DNA of 11,235 bases. It comes from an uncultured Prevotellaceae bacterium. Its GTDB lineage: Bacteria; Bacteroidota; Bacteroidia; Bacteroidales; Bacteroidaceae. This document shows positions 1 to 7,496 of this stretch, piece after piece. The stretch covers positions 1-11,235 of the forward strand of contig CAMZHB010000023.1 in the NCBI GenBank assembly GCA_947306605.1, read 5' to 3'. The notes under the pieces are model-generated. The model saw nothing but the letters and a program-made list of their open reading frames with translations. It did not search any database and was not told the origin of the DNA. The position numbers and the translations under genes were made by a program. The stretch's first letter is position 1. Every line of letters begins with the position of its first letter.

Positions 1-2
1 GT

Positions 3-1733
3 GAATTGAAATTTGACGGCCTGTCTATTTCGTTGACATATGAAGACGGAGCATTGGTTAGAGCTGTGACACGTGGTGACGGGATACAAGGTGATGATGT
101 GACGGAAAATATAAAGACCATTCGTTCCATACCATTACGCTTGACAGGAGATTACTTATCATCGTTCGAAATACGCGGTGAAGTATTAATGCCATGGCAG
201 AGTTTCGAAGCCCTAAATATTGAGCGTGAAGCCCGGGGTGAAGTCTTGTTTGCTAATCCCCGCAATGCTGCTTCGGGTACACTTAAGAGCAGAAACCCAG
301 CGGTTGTGGCCGCGCGAAAATTAGATGCCTATCTGTATTATCTTTTGTGCGAAAATCTTCCGTCTGACAGTCATTATGAGAACATGAAGTTGGCCGTACA
401 TTGGGGATTCAAAGTATCGGATGCCATGCGTAAGGTTAAAACGATGGATGAAATCTTTGAATTTATTGATTATTGGGACAAACAACGTAGTCATTTGCCC
501 GTTGCAACAGACGGTATCGTTTTGAAAGTGGATTCACTCAAGCAACAGGAGCAACTGGGCTATACAGCTAAAACGCCTCGTTGGGCAATAGCCTATAAGT
601 TCCAGGCAGAACGTGCGCGTACCCGTTTGAAGGATGTAATATATCAAGTTGGGCGTACTGGAGCCGTCACACCTGTGGCAGACATGGAACCTGTGCTGTT
701 GGCGGGTACTGTTGTAAAGCGTGCTTCGCTTCATAACCGGGATATTCTGGAGCAGATGAACCTGCACAAAGGCGATTTTGTGTTTATTGAGAAAGCCGGT
801 GAAATTATTCCCCAAATTGTCGGTGTTGACAAGACTTCCGAAGTTTATGGAAAGGGAGACATGATTCGATTCATTACAGTCTGCCCGGAATGTGGAACGC
901 CTTTGGTGCGTTACGAAGGTGAAGCTGCCTCCTACTGTCCTAACGACACGTCGTGCCCGCCTCAGTTAAAGGGGAAAATTATACATTTCATTAGTCACGA
1001 TGCCATGGATATTGAATCAATAGGACCTGAAGCTATTGATGACTATTTTGAAAGAGGTTTGGTGCGTGATGTGGCCGATTTGTATCATCTTACGATAAAA
1101 GATTTGAGTGGCGGATCTGATACCCGTCTGAAATCGGCAATGAGAGCTCTTGAAGGTATAGAGGAAAGCAAAAATGTGCCTTTTGAGCGAACGTTGTATG
1201 CATTGGGAATACGCTTTGTCGGTAAGGTGGTGGCCAAGCAGTTGGCACGACATTTTAAGACCATCGTTGCTTTGGAACAGGCCTCATTGGAAGATTTGTT
1301 AGAGGTAGAAGGTGTCGGTGCAGGTATTGCTACGAGTGTGGTTAACTGGTTTCATGACGAGCGCAACCATCATATGGTAGAGCGTCTCCGTGATGCTGGA
1401 CTTTGTTTCGAGATTAATGAACAGGAATCTCCCGTTTCTGATGTTTTGTCAGGCCTTAATATCGTTATCAGTGGTGTATTCGAAAAACATAGTCGTGAGG
1501 AATACAAAATGATGATAGAGCAATGCGGTGGGAAAAACGTATCTGGAATCTCAAAAAATACTTCATTTATTTTGGCAGGTGCAAATATGGGACCGTCAAA
1601 GTTGGAAAAGGCGAAACAATTGGGCGTTCCAATCAAAACAGAGAACGAGTTTCTTCAAATGATTGTAGACTCGCCAACAGCAGAAAAGCAGAAATCGGAT
1701 TATTCAACCCCGATAGAGCAGAGCTTATTTTGA
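3..1733 (+). CDS. ligA: NAD-dependent DNA ligase LigA, 5'-truncated by the window edge
   Basis: LigA seals nicks in DNA using NAD+ as the AMP donor, in replication and repair. The reading frame is already open at the first base. The adenylation motif E-L-K-F-D-G starts at position 3, and its lysine codon (9-11) is the AMP-accepting residue. By comparison with E. coli LigA (Lys115), about 113 N-terminal residues (domain Ia and the start of the nucleotidyltransferase domain) lie outside the window. Visible in order, counting the Leu codon at 6 as residue 1: adenylation domain with TRGDG (22-26), FANPRNAASG (82-91) and DGIVLKV (169-175); OB fold with VGRTGAVTPVA (215-225); a four-Cys zinc finger at 293, 296, 311 and 317, the same spacing as E. 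coli 408/411/426/432; helix-hairpin-helix repeats (about 335-450); and a BRCT domain (about 480-555). The tail ends in EQSLF. The family assignment is secure. dapA follows after 71 bp on the same strand but has its own promoter box. Confidence 0.97.
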   Translation, partial: ELKFDGLSISLTYEDGALVRAVTRGDGIQGDDVTENIKTIRSIPLRLTGDYLSSFEIRGEVLMPWQSFEALNIEREARGEVLFANPRNAASGTLKSRNPAVVAARKLDAYLYYLLCENLPSDSHYENMKLAVHWGFKVSDAMRKVKTMDEIFEFIDYWDKQRSHLPVATDGIVLKVDSLKQQEQLGYTAKTPRWAIAYKFQAERARTRLKDVIYQVGRTGAVTPVADMEPVLLAGTVVKRASLHNRDILEQMNLHKGDFVFIEKAGEIIPQIVGVDKTSEVYGKGDMIRFITVCPECGTPLVRYEGEAASYCPNDTSCPPQLKGKIIHFISHDAMDIESIGPEAIDDYFERGLVRDVADLYHLTIKDLSGGSDTRLKSAMRALEGIEESKNVPFERTLYALGIRFVGKVVAKQLARHFKTIVALEQASLEDLLEVEGVGAGIATSVVNWFHDERNHHMVERLRDAGLCFEINEQESPVSDVLSGLNIVISGVFEKHSREEYKMMIEQCGGKNVSGISKNTSFILAGANMGPSKLEKAKQLGVPIKTENEFLQMIVDSPTAEKQKSDYSTPIEQSLF

Positions 1734-1774
1734 TTTTCTGCTCCTAGATCTGACATAAAGCAAGAGTTTTTCCG

Positions 1775-1782
1775 TATCTTTG
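1775..1782 (+). promoter_or_regulatory. Bacteroidota-type -7 box for dapA
   Basis: TATCTTTG matches the Bacteroidota sigma-factor -7 consensus TAnnTTTG exactly and lies 22 bp before the dapA ATG. The 11-base stretch TATCTTTGTAG here is identical to the one in front of the GH97 gene. A clear -33 TTTG is not present; the nearest resemblance is TCTG at 1749-1752 with a 22-nt spacer. dapA can therefore be transcribed independently of ligA. Confidence 0.6.
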
Positions 1783-1804
1783 TAGCCTGAATTGAAAAGA
1801 ATCC

Positions 1805-2683
1805 ATGGAGAATATATTTAAAGGCTTCGGGGTCGCATTGATTACACCGTTTCATAAAGATGGTAGCGTGGACTATGCTTCATTAGGCCATTTGGTTGAG
1901 ATGCAGCTTCGAGAAGGTGTGGACTTCTTTTGTGTATTAGGCAGTACTGCGGAGACACCTTGTTTAAAGAACGAAGAAAAACTACTGATAAAAGACTTTA
2001 TTGTTAATTTGGTTCACGGCCGAGTGCCTATTCTACTTGGTTTTGGTGACAATTGCACCCGTCAATTGGTAGATGATGCCCGCGGTTTTGATTTTAAAGG
2101 CATTGATGGTATACTTTCAGTTTGTCCTTTCTATAATAAACCATCGCAAGAGGGTATATTTCTCCACTACGAGGCATTGGCAAGGGCAGTAAACTTGCCT
2201 ATTGTAGCGTATAATGTTCCTAGTCGTACGGGAGTCAATATTGAAGCCGAGACAACACTTCGTATAGCTCACGAAATACCGAATGTTGTTGCTATAAAAG
2301 AAGCTTCGGGTTGCCTATCTCAGGCAGAGCGTATTCTGGAAGGGCGTCCGAACGGTTTTGATGTGATTAGTGGCGATGATGCTTTGACTTACGAACTGCT
2401 TACGCGAGGTGCTGCAGGGGTAATTTCTGTTGTCGGAAATGCTTTGGCTGCTATATTCGGACAGATGGTCCATGATGTTTTTTCTGAGGAGGGTCAACGT
2501 GCCAAGGATATCAATGCTCGTTTGAACGAGATTTTCCGTTTATTGTGTGTAGACGGGAATCCAGCAGGCATTAAAGCTTTGCTCTCTTCAATGAGTAAGT
2601 GTCAGAACTATCTGCGCTTGCCTTTGACTCCTGCATGTGCTGACACGTGCAGTAAACTGCAAACTGCGGTTAAAGCACTTTAA
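1805..2683 (+). CDS. dapA: 4-hydroxy-tetrahydrodipicolinate synthase (DapA)
   Basis: DapA condenses pyruvate with aspartate-4-semialdehyde, the first committed step toward diaminopimelate and lysine, in the cytoplasm. The 292-residue product has normal family length and is a single TIM-barrel. The Schiff-base lysine is K165 in VVAIKEAS. The proton-relay residues are T48 (in LGSTAE), Y110 (PFYNKP) and Y136 (VAYNVPSRTG), and R141 is the carboxylate-binding arginine; each sits 3-4 residues after its E. coli counterpart (T44, Y107, Y133, R138, K161). The segment LGSTAET replaces the more common GTTGES, a mild variation that keeps the key threonine. The start is ATG at 1805, 22 bp after a -7 box, with only an A-rich leader. 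The stop lies 11 bp from the stop of the convergent serine hydrolase gene. Other members of this superfamily (N-acetylneuraminate lyase and similar) are possible in principle, but the YNVPSRTG motif and the neighbouring housekeeping gene favour DapA. Confidence 0.94.
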   Translation: MENIFKGFGVALITPFHKDGSVDYASLGHLVEMQLREGVDFFCVLGSTAETPCLKNEEKLLIKDFIVNLVHGRVPILLGFGDNCTRQLVDDARGFDFKGIDGILSVCPFYNKPSQEGIFLHYEALARAVNLPIVAYNVPSRTGVNIEAETTLRIAHEIPNVVAIKEASGCLSQAERILEGRPNGFDVISGDDALTYELLTRGAAGVISVVGNALAAIFGQMVHDVFSEEGQRAKDINARLNEIFRLLCVDGNPAGIKALLSSMSKCQNYLRLPLTPACADTCSKLQTAVKAL

Positions 2684-2694
2684 GTTTAAATCCT

Positions 2695-3930
2695 TTATTT
2701 TACTATTGCAGCGGCTACAACGTTGCATACGATGGAACGCATCCTGGCAGGCGAAGGTCCGTCGTGGGGATGCACGGCGTTGGTAAGCACAATGACGCTG
2801 ACATCGTTGACTGGGTCAATGACAATGCTGGTTCCGGTGTAGCCAGTATGGTAATAGGTGTCGGGGGAAAGCATGTCGCCGGCGGTATATCCGAGTCCGT
2901 GGTTCCATCCCAAGGTACGCCCGAGGGCAGTTTCGTCTTCAGGTACTGTACGCAGCAGTTTGGCAGTCAGTGGCCCAAGAATGCGTTTCCCTTCCCAAGT
3001 TCCGCCGTTCTGAAGCATGGCGCAGAAGGTCGCAATATCCTCTGCCGTCGTGAAGAGTCCGGCATTACCGCTGATACCTCCGTTCATGACACGTGCCAGT
3101 GGGTCATGGACCTGTCCGTGGAGCACTTGTCCGTTCGTTTGTACTTCGGTGGGAGCAATAGGTACACCGCCCAAGTTCCCAGCATCGGGAGTGTTTACCC
3201 AATTGCCGTTGTCGTCGAGCCGACAGGGCAGATAGTCGGTGTTATCCATGCCTAAAGGACGGAATATGTTCTCTTTGGCGAAATCGCGGAGGCTTTTCCC
3301 TGTGACATTCTCAACGATATTTTGCAGGGTGATGAAGTTAAGGCAACTGTATTGCGTTTTTGTGCCGGGCTGAAAGTCTCTTCGTCCTTGCGCAATATGA
3401 TTTATGAGCGCTTTAGGGTTGGGACTGCCAAATTCTTTTTGGAGAGCGGGCACCCCAGCATAGGGAGCGAGACCCGAAGAATGGGTTAACAAATGATGAA
3501 TGCGGATGGTCTCCTTTTGTTTGCCGTCTTCGCTTTGCCAATCTTTGAATCCGGGGATAAACTGACTGACAGGATCGTTAAGACGAAGGAATCCCATGTC
3601 AATAAGTTTCATAATGGAAGTGGCAGTGCAAATAGTCTTTGTACAGGAAGCCATGTCGAACGCCGTATTTGTGGTCATCGCTTCTTTATTAGGCATCACA
3701 CGGCGGTTACCATAGGCTTTCAGGTAAGCCAGTTGGCCATGGCGCACTACAGCCAGTACTACGCCCGGCGCATTGCCGTCAGCGACGGCTTTATTTATGA
3801 CACTGTCGCAACGACAGAGGACTTGGCTGTTCAGACCGACGGACTCCGGTTTCACCAACTTCAGCTTGGCCGTCAGCGTGACGCTCGTAAGCGCTATGGT
3901 CAAAAGGGTAAGGACGAGTTTTCTCAGCAT
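2695..3930 (-). CDS. Secreted serine hydrolase of the beta-lactamase / AmiE-like family
   Basis: The 411-residue protein belongs to the beta-lactamase-related family (PF00144), which includes class C beta-lactamases, DD-peptidases, esterases and the B. subtilis muropeptide amidase AmiE. A Sec signal peptide without a lipobox is visible at residues 1-21 (a basic start, a hydrophobic core, then LTA). The catalytic S-x-x-K is S95-C-T-K98. The second motif, normally Y-x-N, reads Y194-S-C with an Asn two residues later, and the third is H361-T-G363. LLTHSSGL (147-154) and NGGISGNAGLF (283-293) are further family signatures. The gene is second in a unit with namZ, 36 nt downstream of its stop, with no promoter-like box evident in the gap. 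In Bacillus, namZ is likewise clustered with amiE, so cleavage of the MurNAc-L-Ala bond of peptidoglycan fragments is a reasonable inference. A DD-carboxypeptidase or esterase role cannot be excluded, and there is no specific sign of antibiotic resistance. Confidence 0.85.
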   Translation of the reverse strand: MLRKLVLTLLTIALTSVTLTAKLKLVKPESVGLNSQVLCRCDSVINKAVADGNAPGVVLAVVRHGQLAYLKAYGNRRVMPNKEAMTTNTAFDMASCTKTICTATSIMKLIDMGFLRLNDPVSQFIPGFKDWQSEDGKQKETIRIHHLLTHSSGLAPYAGVPALQKEFGSPNPKALINHIAQGRRDFQPGTKTQYSCLNFITLQNIVENVTGKSLRDFAKENIFRPLGMDNTDYLPCRLDDNGNWVNTPDAGNLGGVPIAPTEVQTNGQVLHGQVHDPLARVMNGGISGNAGLFTTAEDIATFCAMLQNGGTWEGKRILGPLTAKLLRTVPEDETALGRTLGWNHGLGYTAGDMLSPDTYYHTGYTGTSIVIDPVNDVSVIVLTNAVHPHDGPSPARMRSIVCNVVAAAIVK

Positions 3931-3966
3931 AATAGGTATCTTTATTTGTTTTCAATCGATGTATGT

Positions 3967-5160
3967 TTATTCTTTGTAGAGCAAGTAGGGCTTTCGTTGT
4001 ATTTTGAAGCGTTCCACATCGCCTTGCCATGTTTTTTTTATCTCCTTAGCGTCATATCCTTCGTCAAGCATCCGACGTATGTCTTTCGAACCCATTAGTT
4101 TTTCGAAGAATGACGTGAGTACGCGTTTGTCTGTTTGGTTTTGTGCAGAAAGAATCCGATATGCCGTGACCAGATAAGTGAGATCGATGTGTTTACGGTA
4201 GAGAGAGTCAAGCGAAAGTTGGCTTAAGTCCTCTCCGAAGCACCACTTGTCCTGTTGTGTAGGCTTTTTTGCGCCGGGCCGGCTTTGAGGCAGGAAACGG
4301 AATGTGAAGTTTGTGAACTGTGGATGTCCATATAGTTGGAACGGTTTCTCGGTTCCGCGTCCCACACTTACGTCAGAGGCTTCGAAATAGCAGAGAGACG
4401 GATAGAGAAGAATGGACTGGATGTTGGGGAGGTTGGGAGAGGGCGGTACGGGTGGGCTATAGCGCGTGCCATGTGTGTAGTGCTTGCACGGAATAACCGT
4501 CAGCCGGCACTTGTGTCCGTCTTTCAGCCAGCCTTCTCCGTTGGCCATCAGCGCAAGTTCGCCCAATGTCAGACCATGTACGACGGGTATTGGCAACCAT
4601 CCCACTCCCGAGCGCAAAGACATGTCTAAGATGGGGCCGTCTACGAAGTGGCCGTTAGGATTCGGGCGGTCGAGCACAATGACTGGCTTGTCGGTTTCGG
4701 CACAAGCGTCCATCAGGCGGCAGAGCGTGACATAGTAGGTGTAATAACGCAGTCCCACGTCCTGAATGTCGGCTACGAGCACGTCATATTCGGGTGCCGA
4801 GGCCAAAGCTTTGTCCATGGGCTGGCCATAGAGGGAAACGATGGTGACACCTGTCTTCTCGTCTTTCCCGCTGCCCACACCCTCGCCGGCATCGGCGGTG
4901 CCGCGGAAGCCATGTTCGGGACTGAAGATGCAAGCTACGTCAATGCCTTCACGTAACAAAAGATCGAGCACGTGTTCTTTGCCTGCGAGTCCGGTATGAT
5001 TGCTGTACAAGGCCACACGTTTGCCTTTCAGCATCGGAATGTAGCATTTCGTGCGCAGGTCGCCTGTGATAACCTCTCTGCCATCCTTTGTCCGGCGGGC
5101 TTCGAGCGTGACAGGGGCCAGCAACAGGGCGACGGATATAAATAAAAACAGTCTGTGCAT
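3967..5160 (-). CDS. namZ: Exo-beta-N-acetylmuramidase NamZ (DUF1343 / GH171)
   Basis: NamZ removes MurNAc from the non-reducing end of peptidoglycan chains; the family (formerly DUF1343, now GH171) was defined with B. subtilis NamZ. The 397-residue product starts with a Sec signal peptide (residues 1-21, hydrophobic core then LEA), which places it in the periplasm or outside the cell. Family signatures are SPEHGFRG (80-87, with an invariant-looking Glu82), DIQDVGLRYYTY (131-142), VLDRPNPNG (162-170), PSLCYFEASDVSVGRGTEKP (254-273) and a C-terminal region ending QRKPYLLYKE. The start is the ATG complement at 5158-5160, directly opening the signal peptide, about 34 bp downstream of a consensus -7 box. 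It is the first gene of a unit with the serine hydrolase. The pair is probably used to recycle or scavenge cell-wall sugar and peptide, but no MurNAc transporter, MurQ or NagZ is in the window. The family call is firm; the exact substrate is inferred. Confidence 0.92.
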   Translation of the reverse strand: MHRLFLFISVALLLAPVTLEARRTKDGREVITGDLRTKCYIPMLKGKRVALYSNHTGLAGKEHVLDLLLREGIDVACIFSPEHGFRGTADAGEGVGSGKDEKTGVTIVSLYGQPMDKALASAPEYDVLVADIQDVGLRYYTYYVTLCRLMDACAETDKPVIVLDRPNPNGHFVDGPILDMSLRSGVGWLPIPVVHGLTLGELALMANGEGWLKDGHKCRLTVIPCKHYTHGTRYSPPVPPSPNLPNIQSILLYPSLCYFEASDVSVGRGTEKPFQLYGHPQFTNFTFRFLPQSRPGAKKPTQQDKWCFGEDLSQLSLDSLYRKHIDLTYLVTAYRILSAQNQTDKRVLTSFFEKLMGSKDIRRMLDEGYDAKEIKKTWQGDVERFKIQRKPYLLYKE

Positions 5161-5194
5161 AACGTTCTTGTAACAGTTGGAATGTTTCGCCGTA

Positions 5195-5202
5195 CAAAGT
5201 TA
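5195..5202 (-). promoter_or_regulatory. -7 box for the namZ unit
   Basis: Read on the - strand this is TAACTTTG, an exact match to TAnnTTTG, ending 34 bp before the namZ start codon. No TTTG lies at the expected 19-21 nt spacing; the nearest (CAAA on the + strand at 5232-5235) is 29 nt away. Activator dependence is possible but not shown. Confidence 0.55.
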
Positions 5203-5269
5203 ATGAAAATCTTATAATATGACCGTCGTTTCAAACTTCATTCTTGTCGTACGGGTTGTTGGCAATGCC

Positions 5270-5322
5270 ATGTCGGACTTGGAAATTTTTATGTCAGGCA
5301 TAGTCCAAAATATGCCGGACAT
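5270..5322. repeat. Imperfect inverted repeat plus a related direct copy in the namZ/GH97 divergent region
   Basis: Two 12-base arms, ATGTCAGGCATA (5291-5302) and TATGCCGGACAT (5311-5322), are inverted repeats with a single mismatch and an 8-base spacer. The stem can extend one more A-T pair outward. A related copy, ATGTCGGAC, lies at 5270-5278 in the same orientation as ATGCCGGAC at 5312-5320; these two are 42 bp apart, close to four helical turns. The right arm is followed by AGTTTTT, so the element could instead act as a + strand terminator or attenuator. Its position, 66 bp before the GH97 -7 box and about 90 bp before that of namZ, also fits a regulator binding site for one or both units. 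Confidence 0.55.
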
Positions 5323-5329
5323 AGTTTTT

Positions 5330-5337
5330 CACATGTG
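5330..5337. other. 8-bp perfect palindrome CACATGTG
   Basis: A short perfect dyad lying between the inverted repeat and the GH97 -7 box, 50 bp upstream of that box. It is a possible operator half or nothing; a palindrome of this length arises by chance often enough that little weight should be placed on it. Confidence 0.2.
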
Positions 5338-5387
5338 CGGATTGCGAAATTGTGGAGTGGAAATGATGTTTTCCGTTTATTTATTTG

Positions 5388-5395
5388 TATCTTTG
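5388..5395 (+). promoter_or_regulatory. -7 box for the GH97 gene
   Basis: TATCTTTG, an exact TAnnTTTG match inside the same TATCTTTGTAG stretch seen before dapA. It ends 36 bp before the ATG at 5432, which implies a short leader. This also argues against a TTG start at 5405, because transcription would begin almost at that codon. No convincing -33 TTTG is visible. Confidence 0.6.
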
Positions 5396-5431
5396 TAGTC
5401 AAACTTGAAAACAATTTTAATCGATAGTTAT

Positions 5432-7423
5432 ATGAGAAAATCAATGATTACAATGGCGCTGTGCGTGTTGGCCGCTACGACATCAATGGCCAAGGACTAC
5501 ACAGTGAAGTCGCCCGACCGGAAAGTCGTGGTGACAGTGACTGAGAACGATGGTCTGAGTTATAACGTCAGTTACGAAGACCAGAAGTTGGTGAAAGATT
5601 CTCCCATTGGGCTTACACTGAACGTGGGAGGCAAGACTGTATCCGCCAAAACGGTGAAAAAAGCCAAGGAGACGGCTCACAAAGGCAGTATCCAGGCTGT
5701 GGTGTATAAGAAAAACGTGGTTGAAGATAACTATAACGAACTGGCGCTGGCCTTGAACGACGGTCTGTCGCTCTTAGTCCGTGCCTACGACGACGGTGCC
5801 GCATACCGCTTCGTCTCTGTTCAGAAAAGGGATTACGTGGTCGAATCTGAGAAAGCCACATTCAATTTTGCGGAAGACTGGGTGACGTATATGCCTTACA
5901 CAAATTCGAGCGGGACGATAGAACAACAGTTCAAGTGTTCCTTTGAAAACACTTACACGCACACGGAACTGTCGAAGTTGGACAAAGACCATTTGTCGTT
6001 CATCCCATTCATCGTTGAAGCCGACAATGACATTAAGATAGTGGTGAGCGAGGCCGACTTGGAAGATTATCCGGGCATGTTCGTTCTGAACAAGTCGGGC
6101 AAAGCCGGTGTGGAAGGCGTTTTCGCACCCTATCCAAAAAACATAGAGCAGGGTGGACACAACAAACTGCAACTGTTGGTGAAGAGTCGTGAAAACTATA
6201 TCGCAAAAGGCAAGAAGGGAGTGAAGAATATGCCGTGGCGTGTGCTTAGCATTGCAACGGAAGACAAACAACTGCTCAACGATGATATGGTATATCGCCT
6301 GGCATCTCCCAATCGTATCGGTGCTACAAACTGGATAAAACCTGGTAAAGTGGCTTGGGAATGGTGGAACTGCTGGGGTGTTTATAACGTAAACTTTACT
6401 TCTGGCATCAATAACGATACTTATAAATACTATATCGACTTTGCATCGAAGTATGGCATAGAATACGTCATCCTTGACGAAGGTTGGGCGGTGAATCTGC
6501 AGGCTGATCTGTTCCAAATCATACCCGAGATAGATCTTAAAGGGCTCGTAGATTATGCCAAGTCAAAGAATGTCGGCATTATTCTTTGGGCTGGTTGGTA
6601 CGCATTCGAACGTGACATGGAACGTGTTTGCAAAGAATACAGCGAAATGGGTGTGAAGGGCTTCAAAGTGGACTTTATGGACCGCGATGACGCACTCATG
6701 GTGAGTGAAATCTATAAAGCTGCGGAGGTAGCCGCTAAATATAAGATGTTGCTCGATTTTCATGGCATGTATAAGCCGACTGGAATACATAGAACTTATC
6801 CTAACGTGTTGAATTTCGAAGGTGTGGCCGGTTTGGAACAAAATAAATGGTCTAAAATCGAAGAACACGACCAGGTAACCTATGATGTCATCATCCCGTT
6901 CGCACGTATGCTGGCCGGTCCCATGGATTACACGCAGGGAGCCATGCTTAATGCCACGCGAAGCGGATATCGTCCCAACTATTACGAACCGATGAGCCAG
7001 GGAACCCGCGTTCACCAGTTGGCAGAATATGCTGTTTTCGTTTCACCTCTGAATATGCTTTGTGATAGTCCGACTCATTATGAGAAAGAATCGGAGTGCA
7101 CCGAATTTATAGCCAACTTCCCTGTTGTTTGGGACGAGACCGTGCCTCTGGAAAGCAAGATTGGCGAATACGTAGCCGTAGCTCGTCGCAGCGGAAATAC
7201 GTGGTATATCGGCGCAATCAATAATTGGAAAGCACGGTTCCTGACATTGGATGTTTCTAAACTTGGTATAGCCGGTAAAACAGGCGACACGTTTGTTGAC
7301 GGATACAATGCCGGAAAGATTCCATCGGACTACCGGCGCGAGAATACCGTAATTCCTGCCGACGGAAAGCTGAAAATTCACATGCATAACGGCGGTGGCT
7401 ATGTGATGAAAGTTTCTAAGTGA
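5432..7423 (+). CDS. GH97 family exo-alpha-glycosidase, retaining subgroup (alpha-galactosidase-like)
   Basis: GH97 enzymes are calcium-dependent exo-alpha-glycosidases common in Bacteroidota; SusB is the inverting alpha-glucosidase and BtGH97b the retaining alpha-galactosidase. From the ATG at 5432 the product is 663 residues, close to BtGH97b, and begins with a Sec signal peptide (residues 1-20, ending SMA). An N-terminal beta-sandwich (about 22-290) precedes the (beta/alpha)8 domain that starts near KVAWEWWNCWG (306-316) and contains VILDEGW (346-352). KGFKVDFMDRDD (409-420) carries an Asp at D414, the position of the BtGH97b nucleophile Asp415, where the SusB subgroup has Gly. E164, E463 and E469 match the spacing of the SusB calcium and acid residues Glu194, Glu526 and Glu532, so E469 is the likely acid/base. 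A C-terminal beta domain follows. Retaining alpha-galactosidase is the best guess; the sugar specificity is inferred. GH89 follows on the same strand. Confidence 0.93.
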   Translation: MRKSMITMALCVLAATTSMAKDYTVKSPDRKVVVTVTENDGLSYNVSYEDQKLVKDSPIGLTLNVGGKTVSAKTVKKAKETAHKGSIQAVVYKKNVVEDNYNELALALNDGLSLLVRAYDDGAAYRFVSVQKRDYVVESEKATFNFAEDWVTYMPYTNSSGTIEQQFKCSFENTYTHTELSKLDKDHLSFIPFIVEADNDIKIVVSEADLEDYPGMFVLNKSGKAGVEGVFAPYPKNIEQGGHNKLQLLVKSRENYIAKGKKGVKNMPWRVLSIATEDKQLLNDDMVYRLASPNRIGATNWIKPGKVAWEWWNCWGVYNVNFTSGINNDTYKYYIDFASKYGIEYVILDEGWAVNLQADLFQIIPEIDLKGLVDYAKSKNVGIILWAGWYAFERDMERVCKEYSEMGVKGFKVDFMDRDDALMVSEIYKAAEVAAKYKMLLDFHGMYKPTGIHRTYPNVLNFEGVAGLEQNKWSKIEEHDQVTYDVIIPFARMLAGPMDYTQGAMLNATRSGYRPNYYEPMSQGTRVHQLAEYAVFVSPLNMLCDSPTHYEKESECTEFIANFPVVWDETVPLESKIGEYVAVARRSGNTWYIGAINNWKARFLTLDVSKLGIAGKTGDTFVDGYNAGKIPSDYRRENTVIPADGKLKIHMHNGGGYVMKVSK

Positions 7424-7443
7424 GTTTAGTCCAAATGTATTAT

Positions 7444-7474
7444 AATCCACAGGTTACTCCGTAATCTGTGGATT
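7444..7474 (+). other. 14-bp intergenic hairpin between the GH97 and GH89 genes
   Basis: AATCCACAGGTTAC (7444-7457) pairs with GTAATCTGTGGATT (7461-7474) across a 3-nt TCC loop; all 14 pairs form if one G-U is allowed. It begins 20 bp after the GH97 stop and ends 22 bp before the GH89 start. No T-run follows (the next bases are TAAACT), so it is not a standard intrinsic terminator. It may be a partial terminator, an RNA-stabilising or processing stem that sets the ratio of the two enzymes, or a protein-binding dyad. No -7 box is seen between it and GH89, which favours co-transcription. Confidence 0.6.
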
Positions 7475-7496
7475 TAAACTATAACAAATAAAGACA

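Noticed and set aside
2649..2683. Small stems at the end of dapA (GCAGT-AA-ACTGC and TTAAAG-CA-CTTTAA) as a terminator
   Set aside because: The loops are too short for full pairing, the stems are weak or AT-only, and no T-run follows.
2764..4098. Long open frames on the + strand opposite the serine hydrolase (for example 2764-3255 and 3493-4098)
   Set aside because: They are antisense to a gene with clear catalytic motifs, have no recognisable domains, and start without promoter or leader signals.
5405..5431. In-frame TTG upstream start for the GH97 gene adding nine residues
   Set aside because: It lies about 10 bp from the -7 box, at or near the expected transcription start, and would bury the signal peptide. 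The ATG at 5432 opens a clean signal peptide and gives the usual family length.
5774..6517. A 247-codon open frame on the - strand inside the GH97 gene
   Set aside because: It is a shadow of the GH97 coding strand; the composition is odd and no domain is seen.
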